This document shows, one piece after another, positions 11,736 to 21,149 of a stretch of 64,000 nt of DNA. Both the position numbers and the translations under genes were made by a program. Numbering within the stretch: the stretch's first letter is position 1; the number at the start of each line of letters is the position of its first letter. This DNA comes from Ascochyta rabiei (Eukaryota; Ascomycota; Dothideomycetes; Pleosporales; Didymellaceae). The notes beneath the pieces are model-generated. The model ran no database searches. It worked only from the letters and a program-made list of their open reading frames with translations, and had not been told where the DNA came from. Location: assembly GCF_004011695.2 (NCBI RefSeq), contig NC_082416.1, positions 248,001 to 312,000 on the forward strand, read 5' to 3'.

Positions 11736-14700
11736 GGGAGTTATTAACGTGCACCCCCATATATAGTAACGTACGCCCCTATAAGCCTATGTAGGCTAGA
11801 TTCGGCTGCAAGGCAGCCAGGGACCCTGGCACATCTGTATTGTATGGTATTGCCACCAAGCCCAGACGCGCACGCGTCGTTGTTTACCTGCCAATTGCGA
11901 TCCTAGTTATCCTTAATGCATGTTAGTGTAGGTAAGTTAATTTTTAATGCTAATTTTAATAACTATCTATCTGCCTGTTAGGTTAATTTAACAATTATCT
12001 ATCTACTGCCTGTTATATAGATTTAACTGCCCTGCCCAGCTATAGCTCTGCGCTGGCACTGCAAATCTGAAGCTATTGTTGTAGTTAACTACGTTATTTA
12101 TAGTGTTATTAATAGTAATAGACGTTGCTAGCGGCAGCAGCAGCGGCGGCGGCGCCCAGTACTGCGTTTGATCTGCCAATTGTCGCAATAGGTGCTGAAA
12201 GTAGCTGCCCAGAGGCGCTATCTGCGCGTTGTTGTAAGGTTGTTAGGGTAGGTAGAGAAGATTATAAGCTATTAGTAGCAGTAGTTAATAGCTTAGGTGC
12301 CTATACAACGGCAGAGGCGTTACAAAGTAAGGCTGCTGCTATAGTAGAGGCGTTACAAAGTAAGGTTGCTGCCGCAGTAGCTGGCGAGGCGTTGGCAATG
12401 GATAAGGTTGCTGCCGCAGCGGCTGGCAAGGCGCTAGCGATAGATTTACTGGTTATAAGCTGATTACTATAAGATTCTTAGCAGGTATTACTTGTACTAG
12501 GTCTATCCAGCGCAGCATTAGCGCCTAGGTTAGCGCTGAGGCACTAGGTATATTGCTATTAAGCCGCTTAAATAGCAATAGATCGCAACAATTACCTTGT
12601 CTGCCTAAGCCAGCTGTGTGGCGGCAAGCCTTATTGCGTTTTTAACGCTTAACACAAGGCTCTAGAGGTCTTAATAGCAGCAGAATTATTAAAGATTGTG
12701 TTGTTATAGATTGTAAGCGATTAACCTACTAGTGTAGGTTAAAATTACTAGGTTGTAGCAAGCCTAATTGCTCTAATATTATAGTAAGCCTGTACTAATA
12801 AGGTATACTAAGTAACTGTGTATAAGTGCCTGTATAGGGCTTTAATTAGTAGTTTATAGAGTTGCAGAGTCGCAGATTATTATAGGTAAGAGAGTACTGT
12901 TTTGCTGTTAAAGCCAGCGTGTGGCGAGTAATCTGAGTAACAACGCCAGCAAAGATAGGGTGCTGGCAATTAGCTTAGATACCTTAATTCTGTATAGAAT
13001 TAAGGTAGTTAAGGTGCTCTAATTGCTCTGTGTACAATATTTTAAGCTTATAAAACAACTACAGTACGTTAGCAGTACTGCTATTAAGCTATAATTTAAT
13101 AACCTAGTATGCTCCTTTAACCTTGCTCGTTGTAAGGAGGTTATAATAGAGGTTCTGGTTTACCTAGTAGTTAACAAGCTTGTCTTTGTAGTAGCTAAAC
13201 TAGTATCAATCGAGGTACCTATAGGCGGCTAGGGAGAGTTTTTTAATAGTAGTAAAGTTAAGCTTGTATTCCTCCTCTATTTTTAAGTATAGAGTCTTGT
13301 AATAGAGCTCTGTAAACGTCAGCGTACTCTCTGTATCTACCCATCTTGTCCCTTTACAACAACAGCCAAACTAAGTTATTAAGACCTGCCTAACGTAGCT
13401 AAGGACGTCCTTGTTTATGTGCCATCTACACATAACAATCTTAGGCCAATTAAACACTAAATTAAGCGCGTTAATAGCAGCTAGGTTGTTGTCTGTAATA
13501 AACAGGCGTATATTAATACCCTCTGCGTTAAACAGCTTATGTAACTAGTTAAAAACCTATTAAAATACTGGCTTATCCTTTTAACACATAAGGACAACCC
13601 TAAGGTAGTTTGTACAATTGTTGCTGTTTAAGCCTACTAAATTAAGCATTAGCATGCTGTATTTGTTTGTCTTAAAGGTGCAGTTAAAGAGGAGGACGTC
13701 TAGTAACTTCTTAAAGTTCGTAAGGCATTTAGGGGCAATTATAAGGAGAAATTTGATGTGTTATTACATGTTAACCTCTATTCTAATATATTGTTAGTTG
13801 TTTTTAGCCTGTGCAGCGACTGTGCAGAGTCTGTGCAGCAACCGTACGCGCGCAATCTAGCCAATTAGAGGCCACTGTTTCAATATTAGATCCTTAACAC
13901 TATAGAAATATTGTAAGATTGCACATACTAATGCTACCACCTACACTTATCTATCTCTAGCATTAACTGCTCTACCTTTGTTTTTATGCCTAGCTTCATC
14001 CTTAAGGCCTTCTAATACTTGTTGCAGACATCTTGCCGTGTCCAACTTTGTCCTAGAAATGCTGCCTTAATCGCGCTGAGGGCGGGTGCAGCCCCTCTAG
14101 AGCTCTGGATAATAGAGACAACAGTTACCTGCTCCTTGTTAGTAAGCTCTCTTATCTCTCTTCTATTCTAAGTAAAGACAAACCTGTCCTTAACAGGAGG
14201 ATGGTTGTATATACACAATTTGCGCTCTTCTATATATAGAACTCTCTAAACTAACGTCTCTAGGTTTCTGCCATTATTAGCAGCTAGCTAAAACGCTATT
14301 AGACAGTTAGTACGCGTGCTAGCAGCTCCGCAACGCTTAACTGCACTGTTACTATTATTAACTCTCTTTAATAGTATCTTACGTTGCCTAGCGTTACTGT
14401 AAGCTATCTGTAGACAGTAACGTCCTCCTCTTAACTATTTATCACGCCTATATAAGACACTATAGTCCTTTGCCTATTAAAGCACTATAGCTTCTGCGTT
14501 ATCTAGGGTCTTGTATAAGGCCTCTAGAGGCGGCTTATAGTCTTAGAGTTTGTATAGAGTGTTATTCTACAACCTATTAAGGTCTACTTTAGCAACTAGT
14601 AGGTTGTAGCGTTAACGTTTTTAAGCTCTATAGGCGCGTTAACAGACTATACAACCAGGTACAATATCTCTAGCATTATTGTGATTGCTAGGAGTCTCTG

Positions 14701-15239
14701 ACCTGTCCTCTTCTTTACCTAACGCGTCGCTAACAGCAGTACTCTCTCCAGCAACACTAGACGCTGGTGTTGCTGGCCGTGACAGCTGCAAGACGACAGA
14801 ATCCTTATCTAAAACACCCCAATTGCCAGGGGACAGCAATCGCAACAGCGAGTACAATTGTGCGCCCTAGGCCGCTGGCAGCAGTAACAACAACAACAAC
14901 AACAACAACAACAGAGGCATAGCAATAGCGTTAATAATAACAATAATAACAATAAGATAGAGATGGCGATAGAGATAGCAATAGTGTTAATAATAACAAT
15001 AATAAGATAGAGATAGAGATAGAGATAGCTAACGTGTTAATAAGGCCTTAGATAAGGCGTTAAATGTTGTATTAAGCGTTACAAAAGTTATATAAGACGT
15101 ATCACCTTTAGCAAAACGCTCTAACAGCTATATTTGTATAGTAATTAAGCTATTTCAGGCACTTGGGCGAGGTGGCGCGTCTTAGCTGCCTTATAGGGGC
15201 GTACGTTACCATATATAGGGGTGCACGTTAACAACTCCC
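11736..15239 (-). mobile_element. MULE (Mutator-like) DNA transposon, copy 2, inverted and RIP-degenerate
   Basis: Same family as copy 1 in opposite orientation: TIR GGGAGTTATTAACGTGCACC starts at 11736 and the other end closes at 15239. Length is 3,504 bp against 3,498 bp for copy 1. The transposase reads on the minus strand and shows the same blocks (NLAAINALNLVFNWPKIVM near 13430-13490). Copy 2 keeps some codons that are stops in copy 1; for example PGNWGVLDKD near 14815 has TGG where copy 1 has TAG near 8427. The alanine-rich frames on the plus strand at 12125-12463, and at the equivalent place in copy 1, are antisense to the transposase tail and are not called as genes. Confidence 0.85.
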
Positions 15240-15250
15240 TTGTTGTAGTA

Positions 15251-15760
15251 CCGCACTCTCTGTTAAACATGGGTTATCCTAGGCTCCTTTAGAATAAACC
15301 TCTGAGCCAGTTAGGTAACAATCGGGTAACGGTGCGGGGCTCTGCATATGCCAAGATATCAGAATCTTACCAGAATGCGTCTCTCTAGTAAACTAGTACT
15401 GTAGCAACATTAATATGCCCTATTGTGGCTCACTTTCAATACCTTACGATGTTCGAATCCTCCATCAACCCGTGCGCAACCTACTAGTATTAGTCAATCG
15501 TCAATCCCTCAGCCGCCACCGTTACCTAGTACTCTGTTAAGCCGGGGTAGCTAATATAGGTACCGTTGTGCTCACAAACACTCCTGCAATTATTTGCAGC
15601 CATTTTTAAATCACTACTTTAGCTGCAATTAATACGATTGTGATGCTAGAGAGTGACTAAAGGAGTGTCGTTAAGCGGTAGGCCGCCACTAGCGATCTAA
15701 TTGGCCCTCGGCGACGTCCCAAAGGAGCCTAGAAGAGCCCATGTTCAACAGAGAGTGCGG
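15251..15760. mobile_element. 510-bp MITE with 40-bp TIRs and TA target duplication
   Basis: CCGCACTCTCTGTT at 15251 and its inverted partner ending at 15760 form 40-bp terminal inverted repeats with about 36 identities. TA flanks both ends (15249-15250 and 15761-15762), the target duplication expected of Tc1/mariner-type elements. The interior holds no coding frame. Its left end is 11 bp from the end of MULE copy 2, so three DNA elements are stacked here. Confidence 0.75.
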
Positions 15761-15762
15761 TA

Positions 15763-16035
15763 GCTTGAGCAAGGAATTTTGGCGTTTGGTAAGACCGCAG
15801 TACATGCATCCGAAGGTGTGAATGTGAAAGTATCGCAGAAGACAGAAAGCATCGACGCCACGAATAAAAATCACCCAAGCCCAGCACGATACATCTACCA
15901 GCAGATGCCATATCCTCATCTAGCGATACACTCCGCAACAGGATCGAAAGAGAAGGCTCCACACGCCTAATGCAACCCCCCCCCCCCCCCCCCCATCGCT
16001 GTCACCTCACCGAAGAAGCCTGCCAGAAACCCCGC
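15763..16035. repeat. Intergenic with an uninterrupted C homopolymer
   Basis: A run of about 18-19 C residues sits near 15976-15994. Such runs are slippage-prone and the length in an assembly may be unreliable. The rest looks like the 3' flank of the DUF7918 gene. Confidence 0.6.
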
Positions 16036-17233
16036 TCAGTCCTCCAGCACCACAAATGCCCTCTTCTTCGCCGGCCTGGTGCATATCCAGACTAGATCAT
16101 CGTCGTCATCTCCAATGCTGGATGCAGCAGCAACGACATCCTCACGCTCGCGCTTAATGCGCACAAACGCCTCCCCGTGTTCCTGGTCACTGCGTCAGCA
16201 TTGTAGCAGGCGTTGTCGAAAAAAAAAAAAAGAGGAACAGACTTTCGTCTTGGTCAGCGCGGCGATCAGCTCCTCGCGCGTCATGGTGTCGGGGTCGCGC
16301 GTGTCGAGTTCGAGTTTCGGTGAGAGGGTGGGCGAGCGGGAGGGCGAGGGCGGGCGTGGTATGACGCCGAGGGATTGGAGAGCACCTGATTTTGCCACGT
16401 CAATTCGCGCCCTGTACGAAAGAGGGTGGTTTTATTGGAGACGCACCTCTGGAGCGGTAGTGGAACGTGTAGGCTGCAAAGGGCGCGTCTTCCGTCTGGA
16501 TCTCGTGGAATAGGGAGCTATGCATCGCTTGTGGCGCGGTCAAGCTGATGGAGATAATGTGATCAGTATGGCGTTCACCAGGGGAGATGTGGTGTATGTA
16601 CCTTGCTTGGTGGGTGAGAACGTCGCCGAGCTTAGGTGCGTTTTTCTGTGCAATCTTCTCGCTCATGGGATCGCATTGGGTCAGTTCGAGCTGTGGCACG
16701 ACGGTCGCGTGAAACTCGGTTTCGCCGATTATCTGGTAAAAATAGACTGTGATGCAGCCGATACCTTCGAGTTGGTGCTCCAGGTCTTGAATTGTGCGAG
16801 AACTACTATCATCTGCGCTACGGTCAGTCTCGAGGTAGTAGAACGGCGATGCATCGTACTTGCCAATTTCCAACTCAGAGAAACGAAAAGACTGGGCGAA
16901 GCTTTGTCTATCCTCCTTGTATATCGTCTTTGCGTATTTGTACCCTTGGACGTTGTCTTTGTCGCCAGTCTCTCTAATCGGTGCATGCAGGTAAAAGCCG
17001 TCGAGCATGACGGTTGCGTGGATGGCGGCAGTTGACTCGAAAGGTGGCCTGAGTAGCCAGCGAATAGAGAACTCCGCCCCAGAAGGTACCTCGATGTATC
17101 TCGTGACTGAGTCGTCGAAAGCTCCGTGGCCAGCAGTGGTGGTGTCCTCGTCTTCGTACTCGTGCTCGGGTAATGCGATATTGTCAACTTCGATGGTGAC
17201 CTCGAGGCCCGGCATTGATGGTATGATCGCCAT
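16036..17233 (-). CDS. DUF7918-type protein, copy A
   Basis: Three exons (17233-16447, 16385-16243, 16182-16036) give 358 residues with every junction in frame. The start is ATG 17233, because MAIIPSMPGLEVTIEV is the usual beginning of this fungal family; the frame further upstream has no ATG. Family marks seen: RYIEVPSGAEFSIRW, FRFSELEIG, ITVYFYQI, then after intron 1 FHYRSRGALQSLGVIPRPPS, after which MTREELIAALTK resembles the usual SPEEL-type helix, and a basic/acidic tail (FVRIKRERED..DDDDD, RPAKKRAF). Intron 2 contains a 12-A/T homopolymer. Function is unknown; the charged tail suggests a nuclear location by inference. It is the downstream member of a same-strand pair with copy B. Confidence 0.85.
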
Positions 17234-17576
17234 TTTGAGGAAAGAGAAGAGTGTTGAAGCAGATAAGATGGAGTTCATGGGGCGAGTGAAAGTCACCTAT
17301 GAGTCGGGGCAAATGGCGGCGTCCGGGGCTTGCGTTGCAGGTGAGCGATGTACAGGTGAGGTAGATATCAAATGCTGCAAGACCAGGTGATTGAGCTTCA
17401 GTAAGACTCGGACTACATTATTTAGACTACCAAAGTAAAGAAAAGCGCCATCTCCAGAGCTGTTGTCATTGTATCATGACCTTCATAAGCTTCATGTACC
17501 CGCCGCAAAGTGTTGGAACCGTGAAAATCGTGAATCACTCTGGCTGCACCAAAAGGTGTGCACCGTTCAGCTCCGC

Positions 17577-18749
17577 TCAAGTCAGATCGATCTCTTCCAT
17601 GCCATCCTTGTTGGTGTTGGTCGGATAGGTCTCACGTCGCCGCTTCGTTGACACAACCAGTAGCTCGTCGTCGTCGGTATTGTCCGGGAGTGCGCTACTT
17701 CTCTCATTAGGACGTTCGCGCTTGACGCCCGCTTCTTGCTTTACAGTGCGAGATGCAGCATCCCGTACCTGCGCGAAGTTAGACAATACCAGATATCAAA
17801 CATCGAAGGAAGATTGAACGTACCCGCTGTCTACGGACGAGCTCCCGTAGCTCCTCTGGGCTAAGCGCGTCGACGTCTTTGTCCTCTAGTGGCACTGGGG
17901 TGGGGCTTCGTGGGATGAGCAGAAGAGATTTGAGTGCATCTAAGTAACATTAGTGGCCTGTTCGAGGAGGAAAAAGTTGCGGGTTGGCTTGTTGACCTCT
18001 AGAGCGGTACTTGAAGGTGTACGTCCCGAAAGGCTTTCTTTTGCGGCCGACGTAGTCACACCTACATGTTGAATACGGAGCTCTGACTTGTGGAGCTCGA
18101 AGGCTGCATTAATTAGCAAATGGACGAAGATTCATCGAGGCCGCTTACGATATCTGATGCGATAGCGTTCTACCCTTGAGTGCCTTCTCTGGGATTTTCC
18201 CGACTTGTTCGATCTTGTTTGGTAAAGCCTGGTCGACTGTGGCTGAGGGACTCAGATTCTTGACAAAATAAGCCTTCACGGTTATCTCGCCCATTTTCTG
18301 GATGTCCTGCATGATGTTTTTTTCCAGCTGACCGGCCTTGTTCTCATCTGTCAATGGTCAGCACTGTTGCACAGAGTCTAGACGTAGTCAAGGTACTGAC
18401 CAACAGTGAGCGCGGCAAAACAGAATTTGTGAAGAAAGCTTTGACCGTTGATCATCGAGGTCGCTCCTTCGATGGTGGAGCTATAGGAAGGATCATTGAA
18501 GTGCTTTTGTTGTGCAAATTCGCTATCAGTGTACTTCTGGTCAAGCCAAAGCTCGAACAAGATCGTATACTGAGGCCATGGTTTTGTGATCGTCCAACGG
18601 ACATGAAACTCTGCGCCTGAGACAGCTTCGACGTACTTGGTCATGACGGTACCGTTTGGCGCATCTTCATCATCCTCGTACTCTTGCAGGGCCGCTCCGT
18701 TGCATACGACGGACACTTCAATGGCAGGCTGGGATGGAAGGACTGCCAT
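17577..18749 (-). CDS. DUF7918-type protein, copy B
   Basis: Five exons (18749-18401, 18347-18149, 18103-17997, 17939-17824, 17768-17577) give 320 residues; all phases agree. It starts MAVLPSQPAIEVSVV and carries KYVEAVSGAEFHVRW, ITVKAYF, IPEKALKGRTLSH, KPFGTYTFKYRSR, then ALKSLLLIPRSPTPVPLE and LSPEELRELVRRQR, ending in a Lys/Arg- and Asp-rich tail (KRERP, DDDELLVVSTKRRRE). The order of blocks equals copy A, with two extra introns. The final exons were found by following the family motif through short introns of 45-57 bp. Biological role is unknown. Confidence 0.85.
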
Positions 18750-19514
18750 GGCGAAAGCTAACCTAGGATGTTGCCAGCATACGATGAGACCAGGGCGACT
18801 GTGGGAGGTGTGGGAGCTTGGAGGTTGAGAAGGCAGGCGAGGGTGCAGGTGAACTTGGGCGCCGGCGCAAACAAGCCAAAAGTGGGGCAAACGCGTTGTC
18901 ACGCGGATCACCTTCACCTTCACTCTCATGCTGTGCTCATCTGCAGGTCTAAACATCACGGCGAGCAGGGAGTGGCGTATGACCGACTCTTTCGTTTCCG
19001 TTGTGCTACTGTCCGAGACCCTCCACCATTCGATTACACACGACAGCCATACACTAGCAAACTAGCAATACAAACGAATCTATCTGCTGTTCCTGCGCGC
19101 TGCGCGCGCCCAAACCACCCTGTAGGCTGGCAATGATTGCAGAACATTACGCCGAAAGAGGTGGGATAAGCCCAGGAACCTCTAAAATCGCGTCCAATAC
19201 GCCAGTAATGACAAAGGAAAGACCCAACCGCCTAATGCTGTTGTGCGGTGGTATGTAAGTAAGAGAGAAAAGGAGACGCTATGCAAGTCATGACGGTAAA
19301 AATGAACCTCCATGCAATGGTGATGTTTGTTGTGTAGGCGGTGGGTGATTGACCAAGTTTGGCAATCATAATTTCGAATCGAGATGCGAGGCGGTGCACA
19401 AGCGGGCGGAGGCCTAGCCTCTTCAGCTGCCGGAAAAGCAGGTGTCGACCTCGCTGAGATGGTGCAGGGATTCCTCGTAGCGGCAAGCGGCGGGGTATCC
19501 TGGACCGTGTCCAT
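18750..19514. other. Intergenic: promoter side of DUF7918 copy B and 3' side of STS1
   Basis: No supported gene. Frames in this stretch lack family matches and overlap expected untranslated regions. Confidence 0.45.
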
Positions 19515-20519
19515 CTACCAGGCTCCGATGCTAGCAGAAGAACCGAGACCATAGCTGCCGTTCAACAGTTGCTGTCGAATAGACATGGCATCGGCTTGTC
19601 CCGCAGCCGCAGCCGCAGCCGTGGGTGTCTCGGTGGCCATCCAGCCCAGGCCCCCTCGCAATTCGTTGACTGCATCTTGCATCTTGCCGCCTGAGATGTC
19701 ATTGTGCTTCGCAATCTTCTGGTCCCACCCTCCGTACAGCAACTGCATGCCGCCGGCTTTCTTGGCAGCCTCGCGGATGACCATGGCCCAGGCTTTGGCC
19801 ATCTCCTCGTAAGCCTCCTGCTTGTGGCGGTTGTGCTGGTAGGTGTGCCAGTTGGGCAGGCGGTGGATGACGTCGGTGGCTCCGTCGAGGAAGGCGAGCG
19901 ATGTGGCGGCTTGTTGTTCGTTCGGCGGGAGGAAGTGGGGTGTGAAGTCTTTCATCGACTCAAGAAGGTCAATGAGCTCACGTCGTACGCGGTTGTAGGC
20001 ATAGTCTGATGACGAGCTGCCGCCGAATGGGAAGGCGGCCTGGAAGGCGGATTCGTACTTGGACAGCACCTCCAGCGTAGACTGGGTGCTTGGCCGAGGC
20101 GCCGTGGTGACCACCTCGTTGCCGATGTCTGGGTGGCGCTGGCATATCGACTGCAGGAGGTTGCGCATGTCGTCAGGGGACAGCGTCTCGAGAAGGCGGG
20201 GTAGCGGGAGAGGGCGGCCGGAGATGTTGGAGCGCATTCGCTTCTGCATCGAGCGAGGCGGCGGTCTCGAGGAGAGAGCGGGGGAGCTGGACGGTGACTG
20301 GGACATGCGCTCGTCCTCGATGTCGTCGTCGGCTTTTCGCTTGCGGCCAGACATGGCGGACGGGGGCGAGAGGACTGGGGGCGTCTTGTCAGCCGTTGCA
20401 GGGCGGTGGGGGTGGCAGGGGTGGCAGGGGTGGCAGGCAGACGCACTGTTGCGGATGGGCGAGTAGCGGTTGTGCAGCTGGTGTGGAGCGGAGGGGAAGC
20501 TTTGATTGATGTCGCACAT
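19515..20519 (-). CDS. STS1: Nuclear proteasome tethering factor STS1/Cut8
   Basis: STS1/Cut8 anchors the 26S proteasome to the nuclear envelope and aids degradation of nuclear proteins. The single-exon frame from ATG 20519 is 334 residues. An internal MSGRKRKADDD (ATG 20354) is a possible later start, but homologues as I recall them have an N-terminal stretch before this block, so 20519 is preferred. Visible marks: SGRKRKADDDIEDERMS, RSNISGRPLPLPRLLETLSPDDMR with LLQSICQRHPDIGNEV following, SKYESAFQAAFPFGG, and the helical C-terminal half (FTPHFLPPNEQ, FLDGATDVIHRLPNW, AYEEMAKAWAMVIREA). A short alanine run (TAAAAAAGQAD) lies near the end. Confidence 0.9.
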   Translation of the reverse strand: MCDINQSFPSAPHQLHNRYSPIRNSASACHPCHPCHPHRPATADKTPPVLSPPSAMSGRKRKADDDIEDERMSQSPSSSPALSSRPPPRSMQKRMRSNISGRPLPLPRLLETLSPDDMRNLLQSICQRHPDIGNEVVTTAPRPSTQSTLEVLSKYESAFQAAFPFGGSSSSDYAYNRVRRELIDLLESMKDFTPHFLPPNEQQAATSLAFLDGATDVIHRLPNWHTYQHNRHKQEAYEEMAKAWAMVIREAAKKAGGMQLLYGGWDQKIAKHNDISGGKMQDAVNELRGGLGWMATETPTAAAAAAGQADAMSIRQQLLNGSYGLGSSASIGAW

Positions 20520-21149
20520 GGCGGCCGCCCGGCAAACAAAGTGAAGACGCCCTGTCGGCGTGGTCGGCAGTCGGATCGATAGCGCGAGGAGTGGCTCGCC
20601 GGCGGTGACGGGCGGTGCGGCGGTTGGCGGTTGGCGGCGAGAGGCGTGTGTGGGTGGGCGTGGGCGTGTGTGGGTGGGCGTGGGTGCGTGCGTGTCGTTG
20701 TTGTTGTTGGAGGAGAGCGACAAGAGACAAGACAAGACGAATGTCAAGGTCCACGCTCCTGCGAGCCTTCAGGCCGTGCGCCACACCGCCCAATCATGTC
20801 ACATGTCTCGGTCAGAAACACTCCCAGCACGGCAACGGGCAACACATCCATCAAGCAAGCAAAAACGGCACATCGGGGGATCCTTCACCGCGAAAGTCGA
20901 CGGTCTCAGATGGAGTGAATTTCTATCCAGATAGCAATCGCGCCGCAACGCCGTTGGGTGTGCCCTGCGCCGATGCATCCCTCGTGCGCCTGAGACACGG
21001 GTATGCTCCTGTGGCGTCGACGTCTACCATGCATCGAGAGAAGCAGCGCTGGAAAGAGCAACCAAACGTACCGTGAGAATGTTGAACATGCTATACAAAT
21101 CCCTCGTCGTACACACAACCGTCCAAGGCACGCTGGCCTGGCGCCCGAA
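20520..21149. other. Intergenic between MTR4 (3') and STS1 (5')
   Basis: A GTGGGCGTGGGCGTGTG-type GT/GC-rich simple repeat lies near 20645-20695, with a TTG/GTT tract after it. The rest gives only short frames. It probably contains the STS1 promoter and 5' leader. Confidence 0.45.

Noticed and set aside
12125..12463. Alanine-rich plus-strand ORF (MLAAAAAAAAPSTAFDL...) and its twin at 10921-11121
   Set aside because: Both lie antisense to the tail of the MULE transposase at the same place in each copy; GCC/GGC repeats make long open frames by chance.
15425..15460. GTTCGAATCC word resembling a tRNA B-box
   Set aside because: Flanking bases do not form T or acceptor stems, and it lies inside the MITE.
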